A DNA stretch of 36,738 bases, taken from NCBI RefSeq assembly GCF_003688895.1, contig NZ_REFV01000022.1, forward strand, positions 1 to 36,738. The letters run 5' to 3'. A program made the position numbers and the translations under genes. The notes beneath the pieces are model-generated. The model saw only the letters and a list, made by a program, of their open reading frames with translations. It did not search any database and was not told the origin of the DNA. This DNA comes from Dokdonia sinensis (GTDB taxonomy: Bacteria; Bacteroidota; Bacteroidia; Flavobacteriales; Flavobacteriaceae). Below, one piece after another: positions 17,101 to 24,537 of the stretch (the first letter of the stretch is position 1; each line of letters begins with the position of its first letter).

Positions 17101-17463
17101 AGCAGGACCTCCTATTGTAGGTGGGTTACCTTCATCACTAAAGATTGTCTCAGTATATGCATCTGTAGCAAGACCACCATTACCAGTTGACAACTCAATA
17201 GTCGTCTCTCCATCTGGAGCTTGTAAAAAAATGTTAAGATCTGAAGACCAAGTATGAGAAATATTCAAGCGAATTTCATCAATCTGCTGTGTATCCCCAA
17301 TAACACCAATTCCAGTAACCTCAGCATCGAACTCGTCGAAACCAAAACCACAATTGTTGTCATTAATAAACCCACCATCGCCTTCAAAGACCGGGTTTTG
17401 TGCTGAAACTTGCAATGCAAAAGCAGAGACAATCAGCGCCATTAATAATGTAATTTTTTTCAT
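14146..17463 (-). CDS. Large T9SS-exported surface protein: P domain, FnIII repeats, CUB-like domain
   Basis: A 1105-residue secreted protein with no catalytic domain that I recognise, probably an adhesin or binding scaffold. Order: signal peptide 1-21 (cut after QVSA); proprotein-convertase P-like domain about 25-170; FnIII-like repeats about 176-268 and 272-365; a MAM-like beta-sandwich about 368-580; FnIII-like repeats about 580-672 and 677-772; CUB-like domain about 776-877; a PPC-like domain about 884-1020; and a type A T9SS sorting domain about 1033-1105 (FYPNPVDNVLNL, VEVFNLLGQ, LNTGVYLV, ending RIIKQ). The sorting domain sends it through the outer membrane and is then usually removed. 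I chose ATG 17463 (MKKITLL) because it gives a clean signal peptide; the frame is open 15 codons further. It is rich in D, T and V and poor in lysine, typical of exported beta proteins. It is a monocistronic unit. Confidence 0.9.
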   Translation of the reverse strand: MKKITLLMALIVSAFALQVSAQNPVFEGDGGFINDNNCGFGFDEFDAEVTGIGVIGDTQQIDEIRLNISHTWSSDLNIFLQAPDGETTIELSTGNGGLATDAYTETIFSDEGNPPTIGGPAPFTGVFAPEGGSLNEAFAGVEGSGDWTLLVCDSANFDTGTVDQWSIRFQDNPEPCPAPFNVTVSNVMSTSFDISWQGTSGADAYQYVVMNDGDAPEFANPPAVEADQTTDLMETVVALLPATDYDVYVRSVCNGTPGPWTAVVDVTTEDVCPAPTDLSVEEVDNDSIAFSWTAANNSDSYDYAVVPTGDAPTYSAADAAFGNVTGTSATATGLDEQTTYDVYVRNNCGATDGNSVDLGPQSATTGCDNIVLNAGDVYTEDFADAFNTGNDPECFTQNGMNYVYTYEEAQLNGGDFGTGTASTEVVDNDGVFGAAGGYALVDPIQPAVIFGTNDGTNAQMTNLDSPNFDISDVEGAAVRFALNNNVDEFFSSNFGVTNNTMNVQVSTDNGETFTTVLTSDSNTATSDGNEENWENYTLDIDGLGLGGGTIKVRFETILDGVFNFVGQIAIDSFEVSELGCADPENVMLSNLEPNSADVSFSGFSTAVNGHFYALVEPGVDPEVGPYIQSGSLDAGVETFALTTLEPRTCYELYVRAICDGETSGFSDAFEFCAPALCDAPDDVEVDNVTNNSVDVSWDAVDGVVSYDYLLTAPGGDPEVAADVIAGTAGNTTDTAVTISPIADGTSYVAWVRSVCDEDGNTSEYAASAMFMTNIGCNSDFFDTGGIAADYGNNERYTVTLFPSANASALTLEFTSVALEFGEDFLGVYNGVGTAQPFTLDLRAPATFTSTDSTGAITVSFDSDGSGTDSGWEAFTTCSLINDVCSTSIELTADEDFETSAVEVTSTGAVTSNGGADPSCGFFSGNGDGVWYTVEVPESTNITIETQETVTGNDPILDTGLAVYTGSCGSLTEVGCDDDNGIGSYSKVELTGLTAGETLYIRVFGSDSAGLTGDFRLAAYDASLNVSDLAAAGFNFYPNPVDNVLNLSAQEKIQTVEVFNLLGQTVTKSSPDALNTTVDMSNLNTGVYLVNVTINNQTGAYRIIKQ

Positions 17464-17523
17464 AAAACTAATTTTAAATTTAAATAAACAATTAAACCTA
17501 TTGAACAAACACTATATTCCTTG

Positions 17524-17531
17524 CAAATATA
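17524..17531 (-). promoter_or_regulatory. -7 promoter element of the T9SS surface protein gene
   Basis: TATATTTG on the minus strand is an exact Bacteroidetes -7 element (TAnnTTTG), about 60 bp before the start codon. The matching -33 region, 19 bp upstream, is only TTTT. It lies just beyond the terminator of fabI. Confidence 0.5.
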
Positions 17532-17536
17532 GAAAA

Positions 17537-17569
17537 AATAATAACCCATAAAAATTATGAGTTATTATT
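17537..17569 (-). terminator. Terminator of fabI
   Basis: A 15-bp AT-rich stem with one mismatch (AATAATAACCCATAA with TTATGAGTTATTATT) and a 3-nt loop. On the minus strand it runs into T residues at 17533-17538. It lies 94 bp after the fabI stop, and its foot is six bases from the next gene's -7 element. Confidence 0.65.
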
Positions 17570-17662
17570 TTTAAAAAAAGACTAAAGCCACCTGAGCGTT
17601 AGATTTAACAAGCCTTTATAACTTGCCGGAAAAAAAATTCTATTTTTTTTGATGTCACAAAA

Positions 17663-18481
17663 TTAATCGTCACCCATAAAAGTCGCCATCACTTCATTGC
17701 TTACACCTACATTACTAAAACCTCCGTCATTAAATAAGTTTTGCATCGTAACCCTTTTTGTAAGGTCAGAAAACAAAGTAACGGTGTAATTTGCACAATC
17801 CAGCGCAGTGGCGTTTCCTAATGGGCTCATCTTTTCTGCATAAGCAATAAATCCGTCAAATCCCTTTACCCCTTGCCCAGCAGTAGTAGGTGTGGGAGAT
17901 TGCGATATCGTATTTACTCGTACTTTTTTATCTTTCCCAAAGAAGTAACCGAAACTACGTCCTATAGATTCCAAATACGCTTTGTTATCTGCCATGTCAT
18001 TATAATCTGGAAATACGCGTTGAGCCGCCATGTACGTAAGCGCCACGATGCTGCCCCATTCATTCATAGCATCTTTTTGATACAATGTCTGCATTACTTT
18101 ATGAAATGACATTGCAGAGACATCAGTACCCTTTTGAGTCCAATCATATTTCTGATCCGTATAAGCCCTACCCTTGCGCACATTAATAGACATTCCTATA
18201 GAATGAAGTACAAAATCCAATTTACCCCCTAAAATCTCTTGAGCTTTTTCTACTAGGTTCTCAAGATCTGCTAGATCTGTAGCATCTGCAGGAATGATTT
18301 CAGAACCTGTTTTTTCTGCAAGTTCATTAATCTGACCCATACGCATTGCAATAGGTGCGTTTGTTAAAACAAATTTACCTCCTTCTTCGTGCACACGCTC
18401 TGCAGTTTTCCAAGCGATAGAATTTTCATCTAGCGCTCCAAATATTATCCCTCTTTTTCCTTTAAGTAAGTTATATCCCAT
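17663..18481 (-). CDS. fabI: Enoyl-[acyl-carrier-protein] reductase (NADH)
   Basis: A 272-residue short-chain dehydrogenase-type reductase that completes each fatty-acid elongation cycle by reducing trans-2-enoyl-ACP. It opens with the nucleotide-binding region KRGIIFGALDENSIAW. The FabI catalytic set is present with correct spacing: Y150, Y160 and K167 (Tyr-x6-Lys), as Y146/Y156/K163 in E. coli. SIGMS and QSPTPTTAGQGV (substrate loop) are also family marks. It sits on the minus strand downstream of recN across 87 bp, where I see no good terminator or clear promoter, so read-through from recN is possible. As the likely only enoyl-ACP reductase it would be the triclosan target. Confidence 0.96.
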   Translation of the reverse strand: MGYNLLKGKRGIIFGALDENSIAWKTAERVHEEGGKFVLTNAPIAMRMGQINELAEKTGSEIIPADATDLADLENLVEKAQEILGGKLDFVLHSIGMSINVRKGRAYTDQKYDWTQKGTDVSAMSFHKVMQTLYQKDAMNEWGSIVALTYMAAQRVFPDYNDMADNKAYLESIGRSFGYFFGKDKKVRVNTISQSPTPTTAGQGVKGFDGFIAYAEKMSPLGNATALDCANYTVTLFSDLTKRVTMQNLFNDGGFSNVGVSNEVMATFMGDD

Positions 18482-18568
18482 GACTTTTCAAGTATTAAGT
18501 TGTGTCCTTATTATATATACCATTTTCTATAATGTAAATATCGATCAATTAATTTGAATCCTAGAATC

Positions 18569-20221
18569 CTAATGAAGTAGGTTTTTTGCGTGTTCTATTG
18601 CAGATGCAGTATGGTTTCCACCTCCTAACATTTCGGCAATTTCTGTAACACGATCTTCTTCACTCAGCGCAACGATCTTCGTTTTTGTACGACCTTGTTC
18701 ATCTGTCTTAAACACTTTTAAATGAGCTTCTCCTTGCCCTGCTATTTGGGGCAAATGCGTGATACTGAGCAATTGCATAGACGAGCCCATATTTTTTAAG
18801 ATACCTCCCATTTTAAGAGCCACCTCTCCACTCACCCCTGTATCAATCTCATCAAAAATAAGCGTCGGCAACTTTTTATGTTTTCCAAGAACAGATTTTA
18901 TCGCAAGCATTACTCGAGAAAGCTCTCCTCCTGATGCACCCTTGCCTAAAGGCTTTACCTCCATTCCAGCATTTGCCGAAAACAGGAAAGCGACCTCGTC
19001 CATTCCATTCCCAAAGAACTCGTCCGTTTGCCGCAGTTGTATCTGAAACTGCGCATTCTCCATTCCGAGTGATTTTAATAAACGAAGGATTTCTGCCTCG
19101 AGTTGTTTTATAGCTTTCACTCTTTGAATGTGTAGCTGGCCTGCGATTTTTTCTAATTCCGCTTTCGCGAAAGCAATACTCGCCTTAGCACTTTCTATCT
19201 CACCATCTACATTAAGTGACGCCTGCAGATCTGCATCTAACCTGTCGCGAAGGGCAATCAAGTCCGAGGTTTCAGACACCTTGTGCTTCTGCATAAGATT
19301 ATACAATTGCTGAACGCGAAGATTTGTACGCTCAAGTTCTAGCGGGTCTACATTTACATCGTCTGCCGCACGATCAACCTCTTGAGAGATATCATCCAGC
19401 TCAATCTGAACGCTTTGAAGACGCTCGAATAGTTGCTGGTATATCCCCGAAAATTTAGAAACTACGTTTAAACTTGATCGGGCTGCTGCGACCCTATCTA
19501 AGGCCCCAGATTCTTCTTCGGCAAGATGAAGTCGGGCATTAGATAACTGAGAAACAATCTCGTCTGCGTGAGTTAAGGTCTTTAAGACTTCTTCAAGCTC
19601 CTCAAACTCACCAGGCTTTATCGAAGCTTCATCTAATTCTGTAAATAGGAATTGCTGATAGTCAAACTCCAGTTGTGCATTTTGCTTTCGCGAAAGCAAA
19701 CTTTTAAGAATATCTTCTTTCGATTTCCATTCTCTGTAATGGCTCTTATAACCTTTGAGCAACTCAACATTTCCTGCAAAAGTATCTAGAACATCAAACT
19801 GGTACTCTTTTACAACCACATCCATAGTCTTATGCTGACTGTGAATATCTACAAGACGTTCTCCTAATTGAGACAGCTGCTGTAGTGTGACAGGCGTATC
19901 ATTTATAAAAGCACGACTCTTACCTGAGGGAGCTATCTCTCTACGCACAATGGTAAGAGGCTCAAAATCTAAGTCTTCTCGCTCAAAAAAGGATTCCAAT
20001 TTATAACCAGAAATCTGGAAAGTACCTTCGATTATACATTTTTTTAAGGGATCACCCGCACTACTGCTATCTGCACGCTTACCCGTAATTAAGCCTAGCG
20101 CGCCCAGCAGGATAGACTTACCCGCTCCAGTCTCACCAGTAATTACGGTAAAACCAGAGTTAAGTTGTATAGCAACCTCTTCTATGAGGGCATAATTTTT
20201 TATAGAAAGCGTTTGAAGCAC
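18569..20221 (-). CDS. recN: DNA repair protein RecN
   Basis: A 550-residue SMC-like ATPase that helps repair double-strand breaks. The N-terminal half-ATPase has Walker A GETGAGKSIL (about 29-38). Long coiled-coil arms occupy about 150-370. The C-terminal half has the signature GKGASGGELSRVMLAIK and Walker B LIFDEIDTGVSG. Two copies of the 14-bp palindrome lie in the coiled-coil region, encoding LLSRKQ (about 175-180) and AFAKAE (about 350-355), places where sequence is not conserved. A good promoter (20240-20270) precedes it, separating it from the DUF4835/coaBC block. I found no recognisable LexA-type operator. Confidence 0.96.
   Translation of the reverse strand: MLQTLSIKNYALIEEVAIQLNSGFTVITGETGAGKSILLGALGLITGKRADSSSAGDPLKKCIIEGTFQISGYKLESFFEREDLDFEPLTIVRREIAPSGKSRAFINDTPVTLQQLSQLGERLVDIHSQHKTMDVVVKEYQFDVLDTFAGNVELLKGYKSHYREWKSKEDILKSLLSRKQNAQLEFDYQQFLFTELDEASIKPGEFEELEEVLKTLTHADEIVSQLSNARLHLAEEESGALDRVAAARSSLNVVSKFSGIYQQLFERLQSVQIELDDISQEVDRAADDVNVDPLELERTNLRVQQLYNLMQKHKVSETSDLIALRDRLDADLQASLNVDGEIESAKASIAFAKAELEKIAGQLHIQRVKAIKQLEAEILRLLKSLGMENAQFQIQLRQTDEFFGNGMDEVAFLFSANAGMEVKPLGKGASGGELSRVMLAIKSVLGKHKKLPTLIFDEIDTGVSGEVALKMGGILKNMGSSMQLLSITHLPQIAGQGEAHLKVFKTDEQGRTKTKIVALSEEDRVTEIAEMLGGGNHTASAIEHAKNLLH
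19161..19174. repeat. 14-bp palindrome, copy 5 (inside recN)
   Basis: Perfect GCTTTCGCGAAAGC, minus-strand frame A-F-A-K-A, in the distal coiled-coil arm. Confidence 0.95.
19684..19697. repeat. 14-bp palindrome, copy 6 (inside recN)
   Basis: Perfect GCTTTCGCGAAAGC, minus-strand frame L-L-S-R-K, in the first coiled-coil arm, 510 bp from copy 5. Confidence 0.95.
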
Positions 20222-20239
20222 ATATCTCTTTTAGAGAGG

Positions 20240-20270
20240 TAAAGATATAAATCAATACTGCATTGCCAAA
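20240..20270 (-). promoter_or_regulatory. Promoter of recN
   Basis: On the minus strand TTTG (20267-20270), a 19-bp spacer and TATCTTTA (20240-20247) match the Bacteroidetes -33/-7 layout TTTG-N19-TAnnTTTG in all but the last base. The -7 element is 18 bp before the recN start codon. Confidence 0.55.
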
Positions 20271-20282
20271 CAAGCTGAGAGA

Positions 20283-21170
20283 CTAAAATTTAATTTGACG
20301 CCATAAGGTGGCCTTAGTTGGCGCAACCCTATTTAACACTTCAACCAATTCGGTAATTTTTACTTGGGGACCACCTGCGTAAATAGAGGCAATTTCCTCG
20401 GCTTTTGCATCAAAAAACACACGGCTTAAAAAATTATTTGGTCGGGTATTGTACATTCCTCTCATTAATTGTAGTGTCTCAGCTATTTGAGACTTGGCAT
20501 CTTCTTGGTTTGTAGACATAATATCCATTCCCTTACGGTGATATTCGTACATCACTTTTGAAAAATCCCTAAAATTAGGAGAAAGTAAATCATCATTTAG
20601 TCTAAATCTTGATTGTGGGCCATCTACGGGTTTCCATCCTGGGCTATCACTCTGCTGAGCATTACTTACGATTTGTTTTGCCTCTTCAAAATAAGTTTCG
20701 CCTCCCCCTTGCACAAAGGAGCTCGCATCAAGACCAATAATGGTGTAAGCATAAAAAGCAAGCGTTGACACAAGATTGTTGCTAAAAGTCCTACGATCAT
20801 AAGCAAGCGGTTGGAACTCTACATAGGTAAAATTAAACTGCCTATCATTAAAGTTAAATAGCGGACTGTCATAATTAGATCCAAATACAGGGCGAGAAGA
20901 TTGTACCTGAACAGAAGCTTGAAAGCGATCTGCGTCTAACTGACTTACGATAATATTAAATGAACAATCGATACGCTCTTGCTGCTTGTAATTTTTATCT
21001 GTCCATACGGTATTATTAATAAATTCCGTTACTTGTCGCTCCAGAGTCCTGAAAACCTGTAAATCAGATTTTCCAGTTTGCTCTGCATTAATTACGACGA
21101 CAGCATTAAGCTCTTGAGCATAACTGGTAATCGTAAAAGATATAAGCAATAGAAAGAGTAAATTTTTCAT
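20283..21170 (-). CDS. DUF4835 family secreted/periplasmic protein
   Basis: A 295-residue protein that I recognise as the Bacteroidetes DUF4835 family; its function is unknown. A signal peptide is clear (MKNLLFLLLISFTITSYAQ, cut about residue 19). The mature part is probably a soluble periplasmic protein with mixed alpha/beta structure and features such as ARPVFGS-like SSRPVFGSNYDSPLFN and an IGLDASSF segment. I chose ATG 21170, which overlaps the coaBC stop by four bases (ATGA); the earlier in-frame ATG 21197 lies within coaBC and would bury the signal peptide. Position behind bamD, the omega-like gene and coaBC suggests an envelope role, but that is inference from neighbours only. Confidence 0.75.
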   Translation of the reverse strand: MKNLLFLLLISFTITSYAQELNAVVVINAEQTGKSDLQVFRTLERQVTEFINNTVWTDKNYKQQERIDCSFNIIVSQLDADRFQASVQVQSSRPVFGSNYDSPLFNFNDRQFNFTYVEFQPLAYDRRTFSNNLVSTLAFYAYTIIGLDASSFVQGGGETYFEEAKQIVSNAQQSDSPGWKPVDGPQSRFRLNDDLLSPNFRDFSKVMYEYHRKGMDIMSTNQEDAKSQIAETLQLMRGMYNTRPNNFLSRVFFDAKAEEIASIYAGGPQVKITELVEVLNRVAPTKATLWRQIKF

Positions 21171-22372
21171 ATAACAAATTTCATAATAGCATTCCAAACA
21201 TCGACCGCAACTTCCTTTTTAGATTTTAAATCATACGGCTGGACGCTGTCTTTTGTTATGAACGTTATTTTATTGGTTTTCGTCTTAAAGCCAGCACCTT
21301 TATCGTTGAGCGAATTTAAAACAATTGCGTCTAAATTCTTTTTATTCAATTTCTTTTTAGCATTCTCAACCTCATTCTCCGTTTCTAATGCAAATCCCAC
21401 TAAAAACTGATCTTTCTTAATTGCCCCCATAGACGCTAAGATATCTTGAGTCTTAACAAGATCTATTTGCATCTTGCTATCATTTTTCTTTATTTTTTGG
21501 TCTGCAATGGCAGCCGGTCGGTAGTCTGCAACAGCAGCCGCAGCTATAGCAACATCTGCATCACCAAAAAACTGATGCGCCGCATCATACATTTCCTGCG
21601 CACAAATTACGTTGTGCACGGTAACAGATTCGTGATGAACTTTAAGGGCACTAGGCCCTAAAATCAAATCAACTTTTGCTCCCAGCCCCGCAGCTGCTAG
21701 AGCAAGCTCCACTCCCATTTTACCACTACTGTGATTACCTATAAATCTTACTGGGTCAATAGCTTCATAAGTAGGTCCAGCCGTTATGAGCACGCGTTTA
21801 CCTTTCAAAGGAAGATCACTTAATATATGATCGTTAATAAACATCACAATATCTTCAGGTTCTGCCATACGACCTTGACCGACTAAACCGCTAGCGAGCT
21901 CTCCACTAGTTGCTGGAATCATAATGTTACCAAAGCTCTGAAGCTTATTAAAAGTCGAGCTAGTAGACGGATGTTTATACATGTCTAGATCCATTGCGGG
22001 AGCAAAATACACAGGACACTTTGCACTTAAATAGGTTGCCAGCAATAGATTATCACAAGCACCATTTGCCATTTTTGACATTGTATTTGCCGTAGCTGGA
22101 GCGATGACCATAAGATCTGCCCACAGACCTAACTCTACGTGATTGGTCCAAATAGCATTCTCATCTCCTTCTTCAGTAAAATAACTATGGACTGGATTTT
22201 TAGAAAGGGTCGAAAGGGTGAGTGGCGTCACAAAATCCTTTGCCGCAGGAGTCATTACTACCTGCACAGAAGCGCCAGCCTTTACGAATTCTCGTACAAG
22301 ACTGGCGCTTTTATATGCAGCAATACCTGCGGTAACACCTAATAAAACGTTCTTACCGCGTAAAGTCGACAT
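21167..22372 (-). CDS. coaBC: Bifunctional phosphopantothenoylcysteine decarboxylase/synthetase
   Basis: A 401-residue two-domain CoA enzyme. The N-terminal flavin domain (CoaC, about 1-180) decarboxylates 4'-phosphopantothenoylcysteine; visible marks are GVTAGIAAYKS, the NHVELG histidine, the FMN-contact region APATANTMSKMANGACDNLL and APAMDLDMY, where the usual Asn of PAMN is Asp. The C-terminal domain (CoaB, about 190-401) joins cysteine to phosphopantothenate using CTP, with ITAGPTYEAIDPVRFIGN-type residues, AAVADYRP and KIKK. It is five bases downstream of the omega-like gene and overlaps DUF4835 by four. The pathway is completed by coaE at 11478. Confidence 0.95.
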   Translation of the reverse strand: MSTLRGKNVLLGVTAGIAAYKSASLVREFVKAGASVQVVMTPAAKDFVTPLTLSTLSKNPVHSYFTEEGDENAIWTNHVELGLWADLMVIAPATANTMSKMANGACDNLLLATYLSAKCPVYFAPAMDLDMYKHPSTSSTFNKLQSFGNIMIPATSGELASGLVGQGRMAEPEDIVMFINDHILSDLPLKGKRVLITAGPTYEAIDPVRFIGNHSSGKMGVELALAAAGLGAKVDLILGPSALKVHHESVTVHNVICAQEMYDAAHQFFGDADVAIAAAAVADYRPAAIADQKIKKNDSKMQIDLVKTQDILASMGAIKKDQFLVGFALETENEVENAKKKLNKKNLDAIVLNSLNDKGAGFKTKTNKITFITKDSVQPYDLKSKKEVAVDVWNAIMKFVI

Positions 22373-22377
22373 GTAAA

Positions 22378-22722
22378 TTATGCTTTTGCTTCTTCAGCTA
22401 CCTCTACAATGCTAGTATCTCTGCTGTAAATACGGTTTTCTAACCATTCCTGCACAGCAAGTGCGTGAGGCTTAGGAAGACGTTCGTAAAACTTTGAAAC
22501 TTCAATCTGTTCCTTGTTTTCGAAGATTTCTTCTAAACTGTCATTAAACGTTGCAAACTCATCGAGCTTCTCAAGCAACTCTCTCTTAATTTCAGTATTA
22601 ATTTGAGTGGCACGCTTAGAGATAATTGAAATGGCTTCGTAAATGTTCCCAGTAGGAGCATCTACAAGGTTTTTATCAATCGTCGTTGTATTGATAGGTG
22701 CTTCTAGATCTTTAAAATTCAT
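22378..22722 (-). CDS. RNA polymerase omega-like (RpoZ family) small protein
   Basis: A 114-residue protein of the type annotated as RNA polymerase subunit omega in Bacteroidetes. The stretch PTGNIYEAISIISKRATQIN (about 23-42) resembles the conserved N-terminal omega core that latches onto the beta-prime C-terminus. The rest is acidic and helical and differs from proteobacterial omega. It is between bamD (11 bases) and coaBC (5 bases) on the same strand; in many bacteria rpoZ is likewise next to a CoA or nucleotide gene. Assignment rests on the short core and the conserved context, so it is less certain than its neighbours. Confidence 0.75.
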   Translation of the reverse strand: MNFKDLEAPINTTTIDKNLVDAPTGNIYEAISIISKRATQINTEIKRELLEKLDEFATFNDSLEEIFENKEQIEVSKFYERLPKPHALAVQEWLENRIYSRDTSIVEVAEEAKA

Positions 22723-22733
22723 CGTCTTCGTGT

Positions 22734-23540
22734 TTAATTAATAGCTTCTGCGAGGCGCTCATTAATGTCTGTAATCATCTCTGTAGCTTCCTCATTATAT
22801 TTTCCGCTAGGAAAATATTTTATTAACGTCTCGTGATATTGTTTTGCAGCTTCCAATCTTTCCGTTACAAGATCTCTCCTACTGCCTATAGCAAATTTAT
22901 ATGCCGAATCTAATCTATAAAAGAGGGCATCCTCTTTAAATTCTGACCCTGGAAAATCTGAAAGAAAATTATCCATAGATTTAATAGCCGCAGGATATGT
23001 AAATTGACTTACAGCAATTTTGTTGTACATTTTTGCAATTTCAAACTCTTTCTTTTCAATCTTTGTTCCCAGTTCTGCAACCATATCGTTTGCCACAGGA
23101 ATTTGAACAGATTCTGGATAACTATTTATAAACTCTTGAAGTTTATCCATTGCTCGCTGGGTGTCTCCTTGATCTAGGTTGTATCGTGGAGAAAGCTTAT
23201 AATAACTCTGCGCACTTTTAAAAGCGGCATCTTCCCGTTTTGTGCTTTTTGGGTAAGATTTTACAAATCGTTCAAAATTATATCCTGCCAGATAATAATC
23301 ACCTAATTGATAATAAGTGTCCGAATATTTGTACATCACTCGTTCTGCTTGTGGACGCCCTCTGTAAACAGGTACAATTTGCTCCCAAAGCTTTAATGAT
23401 TTCTTGTATTTTCCTATGTCGTAAAGTGAATCTGCAAGCGCATATTTTGCACCTATATCATCAGACTTAAGCGTCTCTTGATATGTACTGCAAGAACTTA
23501 CAACAACAACTAAAATTAAAAAGGCAAGTATATTCTTCAT
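22734..23540 (-). CDS. bamD: Outer membrane assembly lipoprotein BamD
   Basis: A 268-residue lipoprotein that works with BamA to insert beta-barrel proteins into the outer membrane. The signal peptide ends in the lipobox VSSC with C17 as the lipidated residue. The mature part is a series of TPR helix pairs (for example YSDTYYQLGDYYLAGYNFERFVKSYP, where Y, L, G, Y, A, F are the TPR positions). Length fits BamD. It is the first gene of a tight minus-strand run with the omega-like gene, coaBC and DUF4835. A TAATTTTG -7 element lies 20 bp before its start codon. Confidence 0.9.
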   Translation of the reverse strand: MKNILAFLILVVVVSSCSTYQETLKSDDIGAKYALADSLYDIGKYKKSLKLWEQIVPVYRGRPQAERVMYKYSDTYYQLGDYYLAGYNFERFVKSYPKSTKREDAAFKSAQSYYKLSPRYNLDQGDTQRAMDKLQEFINSYPESVQIPVANDMVAELGTKIEKKEFEIAKMYNKIAVSQFTYPAAIKSMDNFLSDFPGSEFKEDALFYRLDSAYKFAIGSRRDLVTERLEAAKQYHETLIKYFPSGKYNEEATEMITDINERLAEAIN

Positions 23541-23559
23541 ATGGCTCTAAAACAGCGAG

Positions 23560-23567
23560 CAAAATTA
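23560..23567 (-). promoter_or_regulatory. -7 promoter element of the bamD operon
   Basis: TAATTTTG on the minus strand fits TAnnTTTG exactly, 20 bp before the bamD start. The -33 region 20 bp upstream is a T-run rather than TTTG. It lies in the 121-bp gap after dapA. Confidence 0.45.
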
Positions 23568-23661
23568 CGTATAATTACTCGGATAATAAAATATTGTATA
23601 CAGTTGCTAAAAGTAGCGGTATAAATGACTCCCTTGCCACTCTTAGCATAAGATTAACGTA

Positions 23662-24537
23662 TCACAACGCCTCTAAGTATGTGCGTATTTTTTTCTCTAA
23701 TGCGGCACTTGCTTTTACAAGAGGTAGACGCACTTCGTCACTGCACTTATTTTTGACAGCTAGAACAGACTTTATCCCAGCAGGGTTTCCCTCTTCAAAA
23801 ATGAAGTCAATGATGGGCATTAATTTGAAATGTGCTTCGTACGCTTTCGCGAAAGCGCCATCAAGACCATCTTTAATCATACCGCAAAAAGGCTCAACAA
23901 CGCCCTGCCCTATCACCGAAATCACACCGTCTCCACCCGCCAAAACTAATGGCAGTGCAAGCATATCGTCTCCAGAAATAACTAAAAAACCATCAGGCCT
24001 GTCTCTTAATAATTTTAAAACCTGAACCATATCTCCGGCGGCTTCTTTTATCCCAACAACATTATCAAAATCTCTTGCAAGCCGAAGCACCGTGTCTGGC
24101 GACATATTGCTACCGGTTCTTGAAGGCACGTTATATAAAATCACTGGAAGTGGCGACGCTTGTGCTATGGAAGCAAAATGAGCATAAATACCATTTTGAG
24201 TGGGTTTATTGTATGCTGGTGAGACAGAAAGAATCGCAGTGATATCAGTCGTGTCTAGGTTTTTTAGTTCATCTACAATAAGCTGGGTATTATTTCCTCC
24301 TACACCAAGAACGAGTGGCTTTCTCTTATTTACAACATTTTTAATATGTGAAACTACCTTTTGTTTTTCTTCACTTGTAAGCGTCACATTTTCGGCTGTT
24401 GTCCCTAACATCACGATATAGTCCACACCACCCGAGATACAGTGCTCAACGACAGCGGTAAGCCCATCATAATCGACAGATAAATCTTTATTAAAGGGAG
24501 TTACTAGTGCCACTCCTGTCCCTCTCAACTGTTGCAT
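23662..24537 (-). CDS. dapA: 4-hydroxy-tetrahydrodipicolinate synthase
   Basis: A 291-residue TIM-barrel enzyme that condenses pyruvate with aspartate semialdehyde, committing aspartate to lysine and meso-diaminopimelate for peptidoglycan. Schiff-base K164 lies in GIKEAAGD. The proton-relay Y135 and R140 are in [10 protein letters not shown], and T46-T47 are in GTTAEN, a small change from the usual GTTGE. The start ATG overlaps the stop of the DUF6913 gene by one base (TAATG). Residues 228-232 (AFAKA) are encoded by a palindrome copy in the less conserved C-terminal helical region. It ends 121 bp before bamD. Confidence 0.96.
   Translation of the reverse strand: MQQLRGTGVALVTPFNKDLSVDYDGLTAVVEHCISGGVDYIVMLGTTAENVTLTSEEKQKVVSHIKNVVNKRKPLVLGVGGNNTQLIVDELKNLDTTDITAILSVSPAYNKPTQNGIYAHFASIAQASPLPVILYNVPSRTGSNMSPDTVLRLARDFDNVVGIKEAAGDMVQVLKLLRDRPDGFLVISGDDMLALPLVLAGGDGVISVIGQGVVEPFCGMIKDGLDGAFAKAYEAHFKLMPIIDFIFEEGNPAGIKSVLAVKNKCSDEVRLPLVKASAALEKKIRTYLEAL
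23843..23856. repeat. 14-bp palindrome, copy 7 (inside dapA)
   Basis: Perfect GCTTTCGCGAAAGC, minus-strand frame A-F-A-K-A (residues 228-232 of DapA). Confidence 0.95.

Noticed and set aside
23483-24025. Plus-strand open frame across bamD and dapA
   Set aside because: It spans the end of one supported minus-strand gene and the start of another, with no family features; a shadow frame.
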